A stretch of 64,000 bases of DNA from the NCBI RefSeq assembly GCF_003931855.1, contig NZ_CP034248.1, positions 4,836,001-4,900,000 on the forward strand, written 5' to 3'. Shown here piece by piece: positions 44,181 through 55,010 of the stretch. Position numbers and translations under genes: made by a program. The stretch comes from Paenibacillus lentus (GTDB taxonomy: Bacteria > Bacillota > Bacilli > Paenibacillales > Paenibacillaceae). The notes under the pieces are model-generated. The model searched no databases and was not told where the DNA came from. It saw only the letters and a program-made list of their open reading frames with translations. Every line of letters begins with the position of its first letter. Position 1 is the first letter of the stretch.

Positions 44181-47100
44181 CTACAATTCAAATTCCCCCT
44201 GGGCACTTGTAAGAAACACAGGCTCCGGCTCAGCCAGGTGGTGCTCAATAGCGATATCCTTCAACTGAATCGCCGGATTTTTTAGTACGCTAGTTACGAT
44301 ATCCTCCATGTACCTGGCAAAGCGTTCGATCGTTTCCCGCCGGAACAGGCTTGTACTGTATTCAAACTTAAAGGACAGATACTTCCCATCCTCTTCAGCA
44401 ATCAATGAAAGATCAAAATGAGCGGCATCATGTACAAAAGAGAACGGATGCAAGACCAATCCAGGAATACTCATATCTGGGTTTTGCATGTTTTGCATAG
44501 CAAAAACAACATCAAAAATCGGATTTCGCGCCAATTCCCGTTCCTTGCCAAGCCTCTGCACCATCTCCTCAAACTGGTATTCCTGATTCGCGAAAGCCTC
44601 CAACGTCGTTGCCCGTATTGCTTGAAGCAGCTCAATAAAGCTCATTTCCATATTTAATCGAATGCGAATAGGCAGCATATTAACGAATTTTCCGATAATT
44701 AGCTGTAATGCCTGCTGCTTGCGGCCAACGATCGGCGTGCCGATAACGATATCATCCTGTACAGACAGCTTTGCCAGCAGCAGATTAAACACTGCGAGCA
44801 ATGCCATAAACAGGGTGACATCCTCCTTCAGACAAAGTGCCTTCAAAGCCTCAACTTTGGACTCATCCAAAGCAAACTCGATCCGGCTTCCCTGAAAACT
44901 TCTCATTGCCGGACGAGGATAGTCCGTCCGTAAAGCCAAGGATGGAGCATCCTTCAGCTGCTGGAGCCAATAATCCCCTTGTTTCTTCATCGCTTCCGTA
45001 ACCATCACTTTGTTCTGCCATTCCGAAAAATCTGTATACTGCAAAGTCAATTCAGGCAATGCTCTGCCGTCATACAAGGCCATGAAATCATTCACAAAAA
45101 TATCCTGTGACAATCCGTCTGACACAATGTGGTGCATATCCACCATAAGCGCATGTCGCTGCTCTCCCAGCTTCAGTACTCCTGCCCTCATTAACGGCGC
45201 ACGGCTTAAGTCAAATGGGCGCACAAACCGTTCTATTGCCTCACGGATTCGCTCTGCTTCCTCTAATTCACAATCCGACCCATTCTCTGTTGTAAAATCC
45301 GCATACTCCATCTCGAACGGGACCGTAGGATGAATTCTCTGCATGGGCTTGCCATCAACCGGTTCGAATGAGGTTCGCAGACTCGCATGTCGCTCTATTA
45401 ATCTTCTAAAAATATCTGCCAGCCGTTCAACATCCAATGAACCTTCCAGAATGCCTGCAACGATTTCGTTATATCCTGTATGCTCTTTGCCCATTTGCTG
45501 AATCAAATACAATCGCTTCTGGGCTGACGACAGCTCGTAATAAGCCTGTTCCTGAGCCGGCTCGATATCAAAATAATCACTCTGCTCTGCTGACTCAATA
45601 TAAATAGACAGCTGGCGGATCGTAGGCATATTGAAGAAGTCTGGCAGACTGATTTCCACCCGCAACTCCTTGTGAATAGCCGTTACCACGGTGATCGCCT
45701 TCAGCGAATCACCGCCTAGCTCGAAAAAGTCATCATGCACGCCAATTGGCTCAATCCGGAACATTCGCTCCCAGATCCCACACAATTGACGCTCAGTATC
45801 AGTAGCCGGTGTTTCATATTCCCCAGACAGTACAGGTCTGGCATAATAAACCTCATCACTTTCCGGTAGATTTGGATAGCTATCCTGAGCTTCACGCTTC
45901 ACCCACTTTATAATCCGCTCCTGCAAGTTTCCAGTTGAGATAACAAGCTGGTTAACATCACCTGCAGTTAGCAATCGTCTAAACAGTTCCACCCCTTCCT
46001 CAGGCACAATAAGCAAGTCCGAGATGGAAGCTCGATTTCCTGACTGTCCGCGAATCGTCTGCTCCTCTTGAAGCTGCCAGCCATCCCAATTTATACATGT
46101 CCACGGCACCCGACTTCGCCGATTATAATCATGAACAAAGGCATCCATGAAATGATTTGCCGCTGCATAAGCTACGAAACCCAAGCCACCCAGCATCGGA
46201 GATAACGAAGAGGTCAGCAGACAAAAATCCAGTTCCTTGCCTTTGAGAGCTTGCTCCAGCACTAACAGCCCATACAATTTGGCGCTGAAATGCTGCTCAC
46301 ATCGCATCTCTTCCGTCTCCTCCAGCATACTGAATGCGGCATCCCCGGTCATGCCTGCAGCATGAATAACTCCATGAATAGGGCCAAACTTAGCTTCTGC
46401 TGCTGCAATTGCCGACTGCATCTGACCTAAATCAGCAGCCTCGGCATGCAGAACCAGTACTTCCGCTCCTTCCTGCTCGAGCTGGTACAACTTACGGATT
46501 TGCTTGCTCACAATGTCATCTTCCCCATGGCTATTAAGCCATTCCTCCCAAGATTCACGGGCAGGGAATGAGGAGCGGCTCGTAAGCACCAGCTTTGCTT
46601 GGACGCTCCTGGCCAGATAACTGCCAAGCACTTGGCCGATATAACCAAGACCGCCAGTAATCAGATAAACGCCGCCTTGTCGCAATCCCGGGGCATTCTC
46701 TGTTGGTTCAGCCACTCTGATTGGTTCGTAATCAAGCACCCACCGTTGATTGTCACGATAAGCAGTGGCCAGTTCAAACCTCATGGAACGAAATTCCTCA
46801 AGCAAACGATCTAATAATTTATCGCGCTGCCAGCTTCCTTCCTCAGGCAAAAGTACATCGATGCTACTGCACTGCATAAAGGGCAGCTCCTGAGGAATAA
46901 CCCGGCATGGTCCTAAGGCTGTTGCCTTCTCAGGATACAGAACCTTTTCTCCTGCGACAGCTTGCATGCTGCTGCTTAAAACCCACAAATGTGCATCTGC
47001 CCCACTGTTATACTGCTTCATTGCTTTGGCCGTGTATAACAAGCTGTAAAAGCCCAATTCCTGGGTGGTCTGCAGCCATCTCAAGGGGTCGTCAAAGGCA

Positions 47101-50100
47101 TTGCGCTCCCTTATTCCCCATGTATGAAGCAGCCTTGTTGGCATCAGACCCTTGGCTTGTAAATCGGAAAACAGCTTCGTATAGTGCTCCTCATCCTGTG
47201 GATTTAAAATATAATGCATCGCTCCAGCTTTCATGAAATGTTCACCAGGACTAACCGTGATAACCTGTAAAGCCAGCCCTGCAATCCGATCAGCCAATTC
47301 CCGGCCAAAGCTTGAACAGTCAGAATCATAATACCCGTTCACATCATCGATCGTATTGGCCTCATTTAGAAACACAAGCCAGCGATGAGAATTTGCATTT
47401 TCATTTGCACATGCATTCTGAGGTTCACTTTCGCTTAAGCTTGGCCGAGGTAGAGGCGACTTCTTCCAGGTTGGCAGGTAGAACCAATCTGCCATGTCCG
47501 GCAGCTTGTCGAGCTTGTCCTGCTCACGGGGGCCTCCCGCTCCGATCAGCGCTCCGGCCTGCGGCTTCTTTCCTACCTGCTTATCAAGCCAGTAACGCTG
47601 TCGCGCAAAGGGATATCCCGGTAAAGATACGATCGTACGGAAGCTACGATGAAATGCCTTCCATTGGATCGGCAAGCCATACATCCATAACCTTCCAATT
47701 CGGTTAACCAGTACCCGAACATCCGATGCCTCGCGCTGAGCTGGACGTATCAGATTAACCGCCTGTTGTCCATAATTTGTATTCAAATGACGGCGCACAA
47801 GCACCGTTAGATCCTGACCTGGCCCAACTTCTATAAACAAGCGGTCAGACTGCTGGGCGAGCTGGGCGATCCCTTCAGCAAAGCGTACCGTATCTGTCAT
47901 ATGACGAATCCAATAATCCGGATCCGTTGCTTCCTCGGCCGTAATCCATTTCCCTGTCGTGGTCGATACGTAGGGAATTGCCGGAGGTTGAAGATTAACC
48001 CTGCGTACCGCCTCAGCAAATGGCTCAATTACCGTCTGAAGCAAAGAAGAATGACCTGCAGTTGATACGGGCAATCTCATACACATAAGCTTATGCGCCC
48101 TCAAGGTCTGCTCCAGTGCCGCAACTTCGTCATCTGTGCCCGCAACGATACAGGATTCCCCATTCACGACTCCTAAAGATAAAGATCCGCTTAAGAACGG
48201 TTTCAACTCCTCCTCGGTTAAAGGAACACTGAGCATAGCTCCAGCCGGTGCTGACTGCATCAGTTCTCCGCGCAGTATAATCAGCCTCATTGCTTCTTCA
48301 AGGCTCATGACCTTCGCCAGACAAGCGGCCGTATACTCGCCAAAGCTATAACCAATCATCGCTTCCGGCTTGATTCCCCATGTCAGGAGAAGACGGGCAA
48401 GCGAATACTGAAGTAGAAATATCGCCGGCTGAATGTATTTCGTCTGTGTCAGATGCTCAGCAGCTAGTTCATGATTTTCGGACGGATATACTATCTCCTT
48501 TAAATCCTCGCCTGTGATTTGACGATAAAGTGCAAAACCATGATCCATTTCCGTACGGAAGATCGGCTCCTCCTCGTACAAGCCCGCCCCCATATGGATA
48601 TACTGAGATCCTTGGCCAGAAAACATGAACACCGCTGATTTTCGCGCATCTCCCGTTACAAAAGACAGCACCTTCCGCTCATCAAAACTCGTTGTTTGAT
48701 TTACAGGCGTTAATGCCTCAATCGCTGCCGCGGTGGACTCACAACAAAGCATCCGCCGATATTTGAAATGCCTGCGGCCATATTGCAAGGTATAGGCTAT
48801 ATCAGCAAGCGATGTGCTTTGATTCTTCTGCAAATAAGCAAGTAAATTCCCCGTAATTTCGTCAAGCGCTGCCGGACTCTGAGCGGACAAAACCAACAGC
48901 TGCTCCTCCCTTTCTTCTTCTGCTGCCACGTATACAGGTGCCTCCTCCAAAATGACATGCGCATTCGTACCGCCAATGCCAAAGGAACTGACCCCTGCCC
49001 GTAAAGGATAGGCTCCCCGTTCCCACTTCGTAAGCTTACTGTTCACGATAAATGGACTATCTGCAAAATGAATATTAGGATTTGGCGTCTCAAAATGGAG
49101 GCTTGGTGGAATTTGTTTATACCGCAAAGCGAGGGCCGTCTTTATTAACCCAGCTACTCCTGCTGCGGCATCGAGATGTCCTATATTGGTCTTCACGGAT
49201 CCGATCCGGCAAAACCCTTTCTTGCTTGTATGGAATGCCTTAGTTAAAGCTTCAACTTCTATAGGGTCACCGAGCGTAGTTCCTGAACCATGCGCCTCAA
49301 CATAAGTAATCGACTCTGCTGGAACCCGAGCCGCCTTCAGTGCCTTGGCAATGGCATCAGCCTGTCCTTGAACGCTAGGCGCTGTAAAGCCAACCTTGCG
49401 GCTTCCATCATTGTTAATGGCTGATCCTTTAATGACGGCATAAATCTGATCGCCATCTGCAATTGCCGTATCAAGCGACTTAAGTGCCACAAACGCAACC
49501 CCGTCACCGCCAATCGTGCCCCTGGCCTTGGCATCAAACGTACGGCAATGTCCATCCGGTGATTTCACCATTCCCTCCTGATACAAATAGCCGGACTTCT
49601 GGGGCAGAACAATTGACGCACCACCCGCCAATGCCATTTCGCAATCGCCATTCAAAATAGATTGGCATGCCAGATGCACAGCGACCAGTGATGTGGAACA
49701 AGCTGTTTGCAGGCTGATGGCAGGTCCCTTCAAATTCAGCTTATGCGAAATGCGTGTACTCACCGTATAGGAGTCATTCAGAGAATCTACCTCGAACATA
49801 TCCGACAAGCTTCCATGCAAGCGATCTGATAGCTGAGTTAACCAGTGAAAATTATTCGTAACTCCGGCAAACAGACCAATTGTAGATTCCGAGCGCTCCG
49901 GATCACATCCCGCATCCTCCAGGGCATGCCAGGCGCATTCATGCAGCAGACGAATTTGCGGATCCATCATTGCCGCCTGATCAGGAGTGTATCCGAAGAA
50001 GGCAGGATCAAATTGATCCATATCATCCAATACGCCCTTCGCCTTCACAAACTCAGGCCGCTTCATCAATTCCCGATCAAATCCATACTCAGCTAATTCA

Positions 50101-53100
50101 TCCTCTGTAAAAAAGGAAATACTTTCCTTCCCTTGCAATAAGTTATCCCAGAATGCACCGATATCTCGCGCGCCGGGGAACCTGCCGGCCATCCCAATGA
50201 TGGCAATATCCTGACGGATTGCTCCAGCAGAAGCGGTCTGTCCGCTTATCCCTTCTACAGCAGCTTGCTCGGGATCCAATCCCTGGCTGTCCATGTCATC
50301 TGGATCGGAGGCCAACCTGTCGGCGGGTTCTGTTAAATACTCCGCCAATTCGTGAATGGTCGGATAGTGAAACAAGGCCACAATCGGGATATCCCGCTTA
50401 AGCCTGCGCTGCAGCATACTCTGGAGTTGAATGAGATTAATGGAATTGCCGCCAATTTCAAAATATTTATCATGAATGCTTACATTCTCCAGCCCTAATA
50501 CCGCTTTCCACGCCTCTGCAATCAACTGCTCCATTTCTGTTGTCGGCGTAATTGCATCTGAATTGCTCCGAAGCTGTAGTTCGGGCTCCGGAAGAGACTT
50601 GCGATCCAGCTTCCCATTTGGGGTAAGCGGAATTTGCTCCAGATATATGAAATGAGATGGAATGGCATAATCGGGTAATTTTTCCATCAAGTAAGCTCGC
50701 AGGGTCGCAGCAGGTGCCTGTTCGCTAGCAACGACATAAGCACAAAGCTCTGTTTGTTCACCGCGCTTACAGGTTGTAACTGCACTTTCTTGAATTAATG
50801 GATGCTGAAGAAGGACGTTCTCGACCTCCCCTGTTTCGATGCGATGCCCGCGAATCTTCACCTGATTATCCATCCGTCCTAAATATTCCACATAACCATC
50901 CACATGCCATCGCGCCAAATCGCCTGTCTTGTACATCATTCCATTCCCCCGGAACCGATCCGGTATAAATCGCTCTGCTGTCAATTCGGGCTGATTCAAA
51001 TAGCCACGTGCAACACCATCGCCGCCTACAACCAATTCACCTGGAATTCCCATAGGCATAAGCTGACCATGACGATCAACGATATATGCTGTCGAATTAT
51101 GGATGGGTGACCCGATGGGAACCTGCTCGCTATACTCCCGATCAATTCGGAAGCAGGTTGAAATCACTGTATTTTCGGTAGGTCCGTATGCATTCCAAAT
51201 CGTCAGCTTCGGACAGGCCCGTCTAACCGCCTCAATATGCTTGGGCGATAGGACATCTCCGCCAACGACTAAATCCCGCATCCCGTTAAACATCTCCGGA
51301 CGCTGCTGTGCCATCTGATTAAATAATGCCGGCGTAAGCAAGCCTGTTGAAATATTTTGTGTGCGCAAATAGTTATCAAGCCTTGCCGGATCCAGCAGAG
51401 TATGTTTATCAGCAATATGCAAGCTGGCTCCATTCAATAGCGCTCCAAACACCTCAAAGGTGAGCGCATCAAAGCCGATGGCTCCAGCCTGCAGCATCCG
51501 ATCCTGTGGCAGAACCTGTACATAGTTCGTATTGCAAACCAAACGTATAATGTTCCGATGAGTTACCACAACCCCCTTCGGGGTTCCTGTAGAACCTGAG
51601 GTATACATCACGTAGGCTGGCTCCGCAGAATCTTTTAAATGAACAACCAAGTTCCCTGCCTCACCCTGCTCTAGCAACGTATTGTCTAGTAAAAGCACCT
51701 CTGCTGCCCCAGGGATGTGCTTAGCAAGATCTGGCACGGCGAGCACCCGCCTCACTTGTCCGTTACTCAGCATATATTCGATTCGTTCGCCGGGCTGAGC
51801 CGAATCTAACGGTAAATAAGCGCCACCGGCCTTAAGCACGCCAAAAATGGCTGCAACCATTTCTGTGGATCTCCTTACCATAAGGCCAACGACCTGTCCC
51901 TGCTGCAAACCACTTTGCTGCAGCATATGAGCAATCCGATTGGCTTGCGCATTTAATTCGGTATACGAATATGACTTCTCCCCATCAGAAACAGCAAGCT
52001 GTTCTGGATGCAGTCGGGCGCAATCCTCGAACAACTCATGAACCAGCTTCTGGTCGGGATATTCGGCAGCTGTTTGATTGAACTCGTAAATCCGTTGCTC
52101 TTCCTCGGGCAATAGAAGACTTAAATCCTTTAGCCTCGTGCCATCTTCAGATCCATCTTGACCAGCAAAAGAAATGATTTGTTCCAATATGTAGAGATAG
52201 CGATGAGCTAACCTCTCAATCCATTCTTGGTTATAGACTTCCATATTATAGACAAAAGACATTTCCAGTTCCGCTGTCATTTGAATACGCAGCGTCAGAT
52301 CAAATTCCGTTTCTTCTTCAGACCGATGTGAAACAATTGCAAGCGTTCCTGACAAGTCTGTTAACGCTTTATCTAAAGGATAGTTTTCTATAACCACAAG
52401 CGAATCAAACGGATTTCCCTCTGTCCACAGCCCCGCGTAAGCTTTAATATCCGTAAGCGATGTTCCTGAATACTCCTCACGGACATGAATAGAACGATTG
52501 ACCTGCCCCACGAGCTCGGACAAGCTAGAGTCCGGATACGCTTGCATTCTGAAAGGAAGAGTATTAATAAACAACCCGACCATGCGGTCGATGTTAGAAA
52601 TGGAGGCATTCCGCCCGGACACCGTCGTCCCGAACATGACATCATCACTGTTCGTATAATACTGCAGCAAAATTCCCCACGCAGTATACAAGAGAGCTGC
52701 CTGCGTCACTTCCTTTGCTTGGACATAACGCTGTAGCTCCTCCATAAATGAACGATCTCTATACTGGGAATAAACAGAAATCTCCGTGGGACCCCCGGAA
52801 TTCACTTTATGTTTTGGCGTCGCAAGCGGCTTACTACCTAACTCTTGAAAGTAATTTCTCCAATAGCTTTCCTGTTCCGGCCTGTTGTGCTGTAGCATAG
52901 ACACAAGCTGCTGCAGCCGTGGTTTCCCAAGCAGCGTAGGCATCAATCCCTGCTGCAAACTGTGATAAGCCTCCAGCCACTCCTTCAGCACAATTCCTGT
53001 ACTCCAGCCATCAAACAGAATATGATGAAAGCTCATGAGCAGCGTATGCTTTTGCTCTGTCCGTTTAAACAGCGTAATTCGAAACGGTACCTCATCCAGC

Positions 53101-53474
53101 CTAAATTTCTCCGCCTTATCCGCCTGAATGGCTTCCGATATGAGCTGTATCTGCTTCGTCTCATCTACATGGGTATAATTCATAAAGCGAATGGCAGGGC
53201 GATGCCGCTTCAGCACAATTTGAACAGGCTGGCTGACTTCTTCCCATCGGAACACTACACGCAGCGCCTCATTAGCCTCTACCACATGCAGCCACGATTG
53301 TTCGAACAAAGCTTCATCGATTTCTCCGTGAATTTCCAATTCAATCAGCTCTACATATTGCGTAGTATCAGGATTCTTTAAATATTGAAGCAGCATCCCT
53401 GACTGCATCGGAGTCAAAGCCAAAATATCCTCAACATTGCTTCTATCCAGCTTCTGAGATTCTCCCACGCTCAC
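44181..53474 (-). CDS. NRPS-PKS hybrid: C-A-PCP-KS-AT(hydroxymalonyl?)-KR-ACP-C
   Basis: 3097 aa; GTG start, with a second GTG two codons later better spaced from AAGGA. C with HHILFDG (~151); A ~470-960 with code read as D-A-F-L-V-G-A-V-I plus Lys, a hydrophobic pocket; PCP Ser ~1011; KS from ~1093; AT with GYSFGEY (~1710) and the specificity motif TAGH (1805-1808) in place of HAFH; KR ~2265-2450 (GGLGYIG, TSSLS, AYAAAN); ACP Ser ~2589; final C with intact HHIVSDG (~2780). It would take N-acyl-D-Asn, add a hydrophobic residue, extend with hydroxymalonate, reduce, and condense onto Leu. TAGH-type ATs are non-malonyl, fitting the nearby hydroxymalonyl genes. Confidence 0.92.
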   Translation of the reverse strand: MSVGESQKLDRSNVEDILALTPMQSGMLLQYLKNPDTTQYVELIELEIHGEIDEALFEQSWLHVVEANEALRVVFRWEEVSQPVQIVLKRHRPAIRFMNYTHVDETKQIQLISEAIQADKAEKFRLDEVPFRITLFKRTEQKHTLLMSFHHILFDGWSTGIVLKEWLEAYHSLQQGLMPTLLGKPRLQQLVSMLQHNRPEQESYWRNYFQELGSKPLATPKHKVNSGGPTEISVYSQYRDRSFMEELQRYVQAKEVTQAALLYTAWGILLQYYTNSDDVMFGTTVSGRNASISNIDRMVGLFINTLPFRMQAYPDSSLSELVGQVNRSIHVREEYSGTSLTDIKAYAGLWTEGNPFDSLVVIENYPLDKALTDLSGTLAIVSHRSEEETEFDLTLRIQMTAELEMSFVYNMEVYNQEWIERLAHRYLYILEQIISFAGQDGSEDGTRLKDLSLLLPEEEQRIYEFNQTAAEYPDQKLVHELFEDCARLHPEQLAVSDGEKSYSYTELNAQANRIAHMLQQSGLQQGQVVGLMVRRSTEMVAAIFGVLKAGGAYLPLDSAQPGERIEYMLSNGQVRRVLAVPDLAKHIPGAAEVLLLDNTLLEQGEAGNLVVHLKDSAEPAYVMYTSGSTGTPKGVVVTHRNIIRLVCNTNYVQVLPQDRMLQAGAIGFDALTFEVFGALLNGASLHIADKHTLLDPARLDNYLRTQNISTGLLTPALFNQMAQQRPEMFNGMRDLVVGGDVLSPKHIEAVRRACPKLTIWNAYGPTENTVISTCFRIDREYSEQVPIGSPIHNSTAYIVDRHGQLMPMGIPGELVVGGDGVARGYLNQPELTAERFIPDRFRGNGMMYKTGDLARWHVDGYVEYLGRMDNQVKIRGHRIETGEVENVLLQHPLIQESAVTTCKRGEQTELCAYVVASEQAPAATLRAYLMEKLPDYAIPSHFIYLEQIPLTPNGKLDRKSLPEPELQLRSNSDAITPTTEMEQLIAEAWKAVLGLENVSIHDKYFEIGGNSINLIQLQSMLQRRLKRDIPIVALFHYPTIHELAEYLTEPADRLASDPDDMDSQGLDPEQAAVEGISGQTASAGAIRQDIAIIGMAGRFPGARDIGAFWDNLLQGKESISFFTEDELAEYGFDRELMKRPEFVKAKGVLDDMDQFDPAFFGYTPDQAAMMDPQIRLLHECAWHALEDAGCDPERSESTIGLFAGVTNNFHWLTQLSDRLHGSLSDMFEVDSLNDSYTVSTRISHKLNLKGPAISLQTACSTSLVAVHLACQSILNGDCEMALAGGASIVLPQKSGYLYQEGMVKSPDGHCRTFDAKARGTIGGDGVAFVALKSLDTAIADGDQIYAVIKGSAINNDGSRKVGFTAPSVQGQADAIAKALKAARVPAESITYVEAHGSGTTLGDPIEVEALTKAFHTSKKGFCRIGSVKTNIGHLDAAAGVAGLIKTALALRYKQIPPSLHFETPNPNIHFADSPFIVNSKLTKWERGAYPLRAGVSSFGIGGTNAHVILEEAPVYVAAEEEREEQLLVLSAQSPAALDEITGNLLAYLQKNQSTSLADIAYTLQYGRRHFKYRRMLCCESTAAAIEALTPVNQTTSFDERKVLSFVTGDARKSAVFMFSGQGSQYIHMGAGLYEEEPIFRTEMDHGFALYRQITGEDLKEIVYPSENHELAAEHLTQTKYIQPAIFLLQYSLARLLLTWGIKPEAMIGYSFGEYTAACLAKVMSLEEAMRLIILRGELMQSAPAGAMLSVPLTEEELKPFLSGSLSLGVVNGESCIVAGTDDEVAALEQTLRAHKLMCMRLPVSTAGHSSLLQTVIEPFAEAVRRVNLQPPAIPYVSTTTGKWITAEEATDPDYWIRHMTDTVRFAEGIAQLAQQSDRLFIEVGPGQDLTVLVRRHLNTNYGQQAVNLIRPAQREASDVRVLVNRIGRLWMYGLPIQWKAFHRSFRTIVSLPGYPFARQRYWLDKQVGKKPQAGALIGAGGPREQDKLDKLPDMADWFYLPTWKKSPLPRPSLSESEPQNACANENANSHRWLVFLNEANTIDDVNGYYDSDCSSFGRELADRIAGLALQVITVSPGEHFMKAGAMHYILNPQDEEHYTKLFSDLQAKGLMPTRLLHTWGIRERNAFDDPLRWLQTTQELGFYSLLYTAKAMKQYNSGADAHLWVLSSSMQAVAGEKVLYPEKATALGPCRVIPQELPFMQCSSIDVLLPEEGSWQRDKLLDRLLEEFRSMRFELATAYRDNQRWVLDYEPIRVAEPTENAPGLRQGGVYLITGGLGYIGQVLGSYLARSVQAKLVLTSRSSFPARESWEEWLNSHGEDDIVSKQIRKLYQLEQEGAEVLVLHAEAADLGQMQSAIAAAEAKFGPIHGVIHAAGMTGDAAFSMLEETEEMRCEQHFSAKLYGLLVLEQALKGKELDFCLLTSSLSPMLGGLGFVAYAAANHFMDAFVHDYNRRSRVPWTCINWDGWQLQEEQTIRGQSGNRASISDLLIVPEEGVELFRRLLTAGDVNQLVISTGNLQERIIKWVKREAQDSYPNLPESDEVYYARPVLSGEYETPATDTERQLCGIWERMFRIEPIGVHDDFFELGGDSLKAITVVTAIHKELRVEISLPDFFNMPTIRQLSIYIESAEQSDYFDIEPAQEQAYYELSSAQKRLYLIQQMGKEHTGYNEIVAGILEGSLDVERLADIFRRLIERHASLRTSFEPVDGKPMQRIHPTVPFEMEYADFTTENGSDCELEEAERIREAIERFVRPFDLSRAPLMRAGVLKLGEQRHALMVDMHHIVSDGLSQDIFVNDFMALYDGRALPELTLQYTDFSEWQNKVMVTEAMKKQGDYWLQQLKDAPSLALRTDYPRPAMRSFQGSRIEFALDESKVEALKALCLKEDVTLFMALLAVFNLLLAKLSVQDDIVIGTPIVGRKQQALQLIIGKFVNMLPIRIRLNMEMSFIELLQAIRATTLEAFANQEYQFEEMVQRLGKERELARNPIFDVVFAMQNMQNPDMSIPGLVLHPFSFVHDAAHFDLSLIAEEDGKYLSFKFEYSTSLFRRETIERFARYMEDIVTSVLKNPAIQLKDIAIEHHLAEPEPVFLTSAQGEFEL

Positions 53475-53579
53475 CCGTCCTTTCTTGTACCGATATTGCC
53501 GTCTGCTACCGGTTTAATGTATCCCGCTGCTATCACTGTTGAGTTCAATGTTTATCCTGCTACTGCTTGACTCTATCCT

Positions 53580-54749
53580 CTACTGCTTCACCGTGTATCG
53601 TTTCTTTACTCCATATTTTCGCAATCCATATTGAGCAATGACCTGCTGCTGAATCTGACTCGTACCTTCGATAATTTCCAGCACCCTAGCATCTCGCAAC
53701 AACCGCTCGGCTGGATAGTCACTGTGACAGCCATTACCGCCATGGACTTGTACATTATCATTCGTGACCTCTAATGCGGCCTTCGATGTGAAATACTTGG
53801 CAATCGTCGTTTCATGAATGGCCTCCGCATCACCAGTACGACGCAATTCTCCTGCATTCAGGCATAGAGAACGAGCGGCATGTACCTTGGTTACAGCATC
53901 ACCGATCATTCCTTTAATCAGTTGAAATTGATGTAGCTTCTCACCAAACTGCGAACGGGATCTGGAGTAGGACACCATCGACTCAAGAGCTTCAGCCGCG
54001 ATAGCCGCTCCGGCCCAGGCAATACTATATCGGCCGTGATCCAGTGCGGTGGAGACGATATAAGTAAAACCGCCCCCTACATTACCCAGCACATTCTCCT
54101 TTGGCACCTCTACCTCATTAAATTCAATCTCAGCGAGATGCGCCGCTCTATTACCGAGCAGACCCTGTAACGGCTTGACATCTATTCCTCTGCGGTCGCT
54201 CTCGACAAAAAAGGCGGTTATTTGTCCAGACAAATCCACGGCAACAACTACAAAAAAATCAGCTATACCCGCAAGCGTAATCCATTTCTTCTTGCCATTT
54301 AAAATAAATCGGTCGCCCTCATGCCGATAAGTGGTTTGTACACTTTTAGCATCTGAGCCAACGTGGGGTTCGGATAAGGCAAACGCCCCTAGCTTCTCGG
54401 CCTTTGCCATCTGCGGAAGCCAATAACTCTTTTGTTCCTCGGTTCCAAATCGCAGAATCGTCTCGCCGAGCAGTGAAGTCTGCACGGTCAACATAGCTCT
54501 GGTGTTGCTGCAAGCCTTGCCTATTTGCTCAGTGAACAGACCATAGGCCACCGGATCAAGCCCCAAGCCGCCATATTCCACTGGCCAGCTGGCGCCCAAA
54601 TAACCTAATGCCCCCATACGTTGAATCAGACTACGGGGAAGCTCTCCGCTAGCATCGATCAACCCCGCCTGTGGCCGAACCTCCTCGGCAGCGAACTGCC
54701 CGGCTTCTTCAATAATTGAAGCAGCAGAAGTGCATGTATGAGCATTCAC
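53580..54749 (-). CDS. Acyl-CoA dehydrogenase-like enzyme of hydroxymalonyl-ACP synthesis (FkbI type)
   Basis: 389 aa; GTG start with GGAGG 9 bases before. FAD enzyme; in this pathway type it oxidises the aldehyde of the ACP-bound three-carbon unit toward hydroxymalonyl-ACP. Visible: ALSEPHVGSDAK (flavin-binding loop), QFGEKLHQFQLIKG, and the C-terminal RDARVLEIIEGTSQIQQQVIAQ with the catalytic-base Glu. Length is standard. It comes last in the four-gene set and is followed, after 105 bases with no gene, by the hybrid protein whose AT should use the product. Confidence 0.9.
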   Translation of the reverse strand: MNAHTCTSAASIIEEAGQFAAEEVRPQAGLIDASGELPRSLIQRMGALGYLGASWPVEYGGLGLDPVAYGLFTEQIGKACSNTRAMLTVQTSLLGETILRFGTEEQKSYWLPQMAKAEKLGAFALSEPHVGSDAKSVQTTYRHEGDRFILNGKKKWITLAGIADFFVVVAVDLSGQITAFFVESDRRGIDVKPLQGLLGNRAAHLAEIEFNEVEVPKENVLGNVGGGFTYIVSTALDHGRYSIAWAGAAIAAEALESMVSYSRSRSQFGEKLHQFQLIKGMIGDAVTKVHAARSLCLNAGELRRTGDAEAIHETTIAKYFTSKAALEVTNDNVQVHGGNGCHSDYPAERLLRDARVLEIIEGTSQIQQQVIAQYGLRKYGVKKRYTVKQ

Positions 54750-54753
54750 CCGC

Positions 54754-55005
54754 TTACACCTCCTGTTTATGCTTGCCGATAAGCCTTACTATGCTGTTTA
54801 ACGTGCTAAAATTCGCAATATCCAAATCCTCATTAGCAACTGTAATGCCAAACTCCTGCTCAATATAACCGAGCAACTTCATCGCAAACAAGGAATTCAC
54901 AAACCCCATTTGGAATATGTTATCATCGTCCGTGAACACAGCTTCATCCTCAAAAACAATCAGATTGCTCTCAATAAAGTTCCTGATTTTTTCCTTTATA
55001 TCCAT
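54754..55005 (-). CDS. Acyl carrier protein of hydroxymalonyl-ACP synthesis (FkbJ type)
   Basis: 83 aa. Carries the glyceryl then hydroxymalonyl unit. Ser38 in GFVNSLFAMKLL is the attachment site. The gene lies between the FkbH and acyl-CoA dehydrogenase genes, as in zwittermicin and xenocoumacin type clusters. The stop is almost at the next GTG. Confidence 0.9.
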   Translation of the reverse strand: MDIKEKIRNFIESNLIVFEDEAVFTDDDNIFQMGFVNSLFAMKLLGYIEQEFGITVANEDLDIANFSTLNSIVRLIGKHKQEV

Positions 55006-55010
55006 ATCGG

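Noticed and set aside
44150..44248. Longer start of the Leu NRPS
   Set aside because: It would overlap the preceding gene by 68 bases without a ribosome site; the ATG at 44149 has GGGAGG at good spacing.
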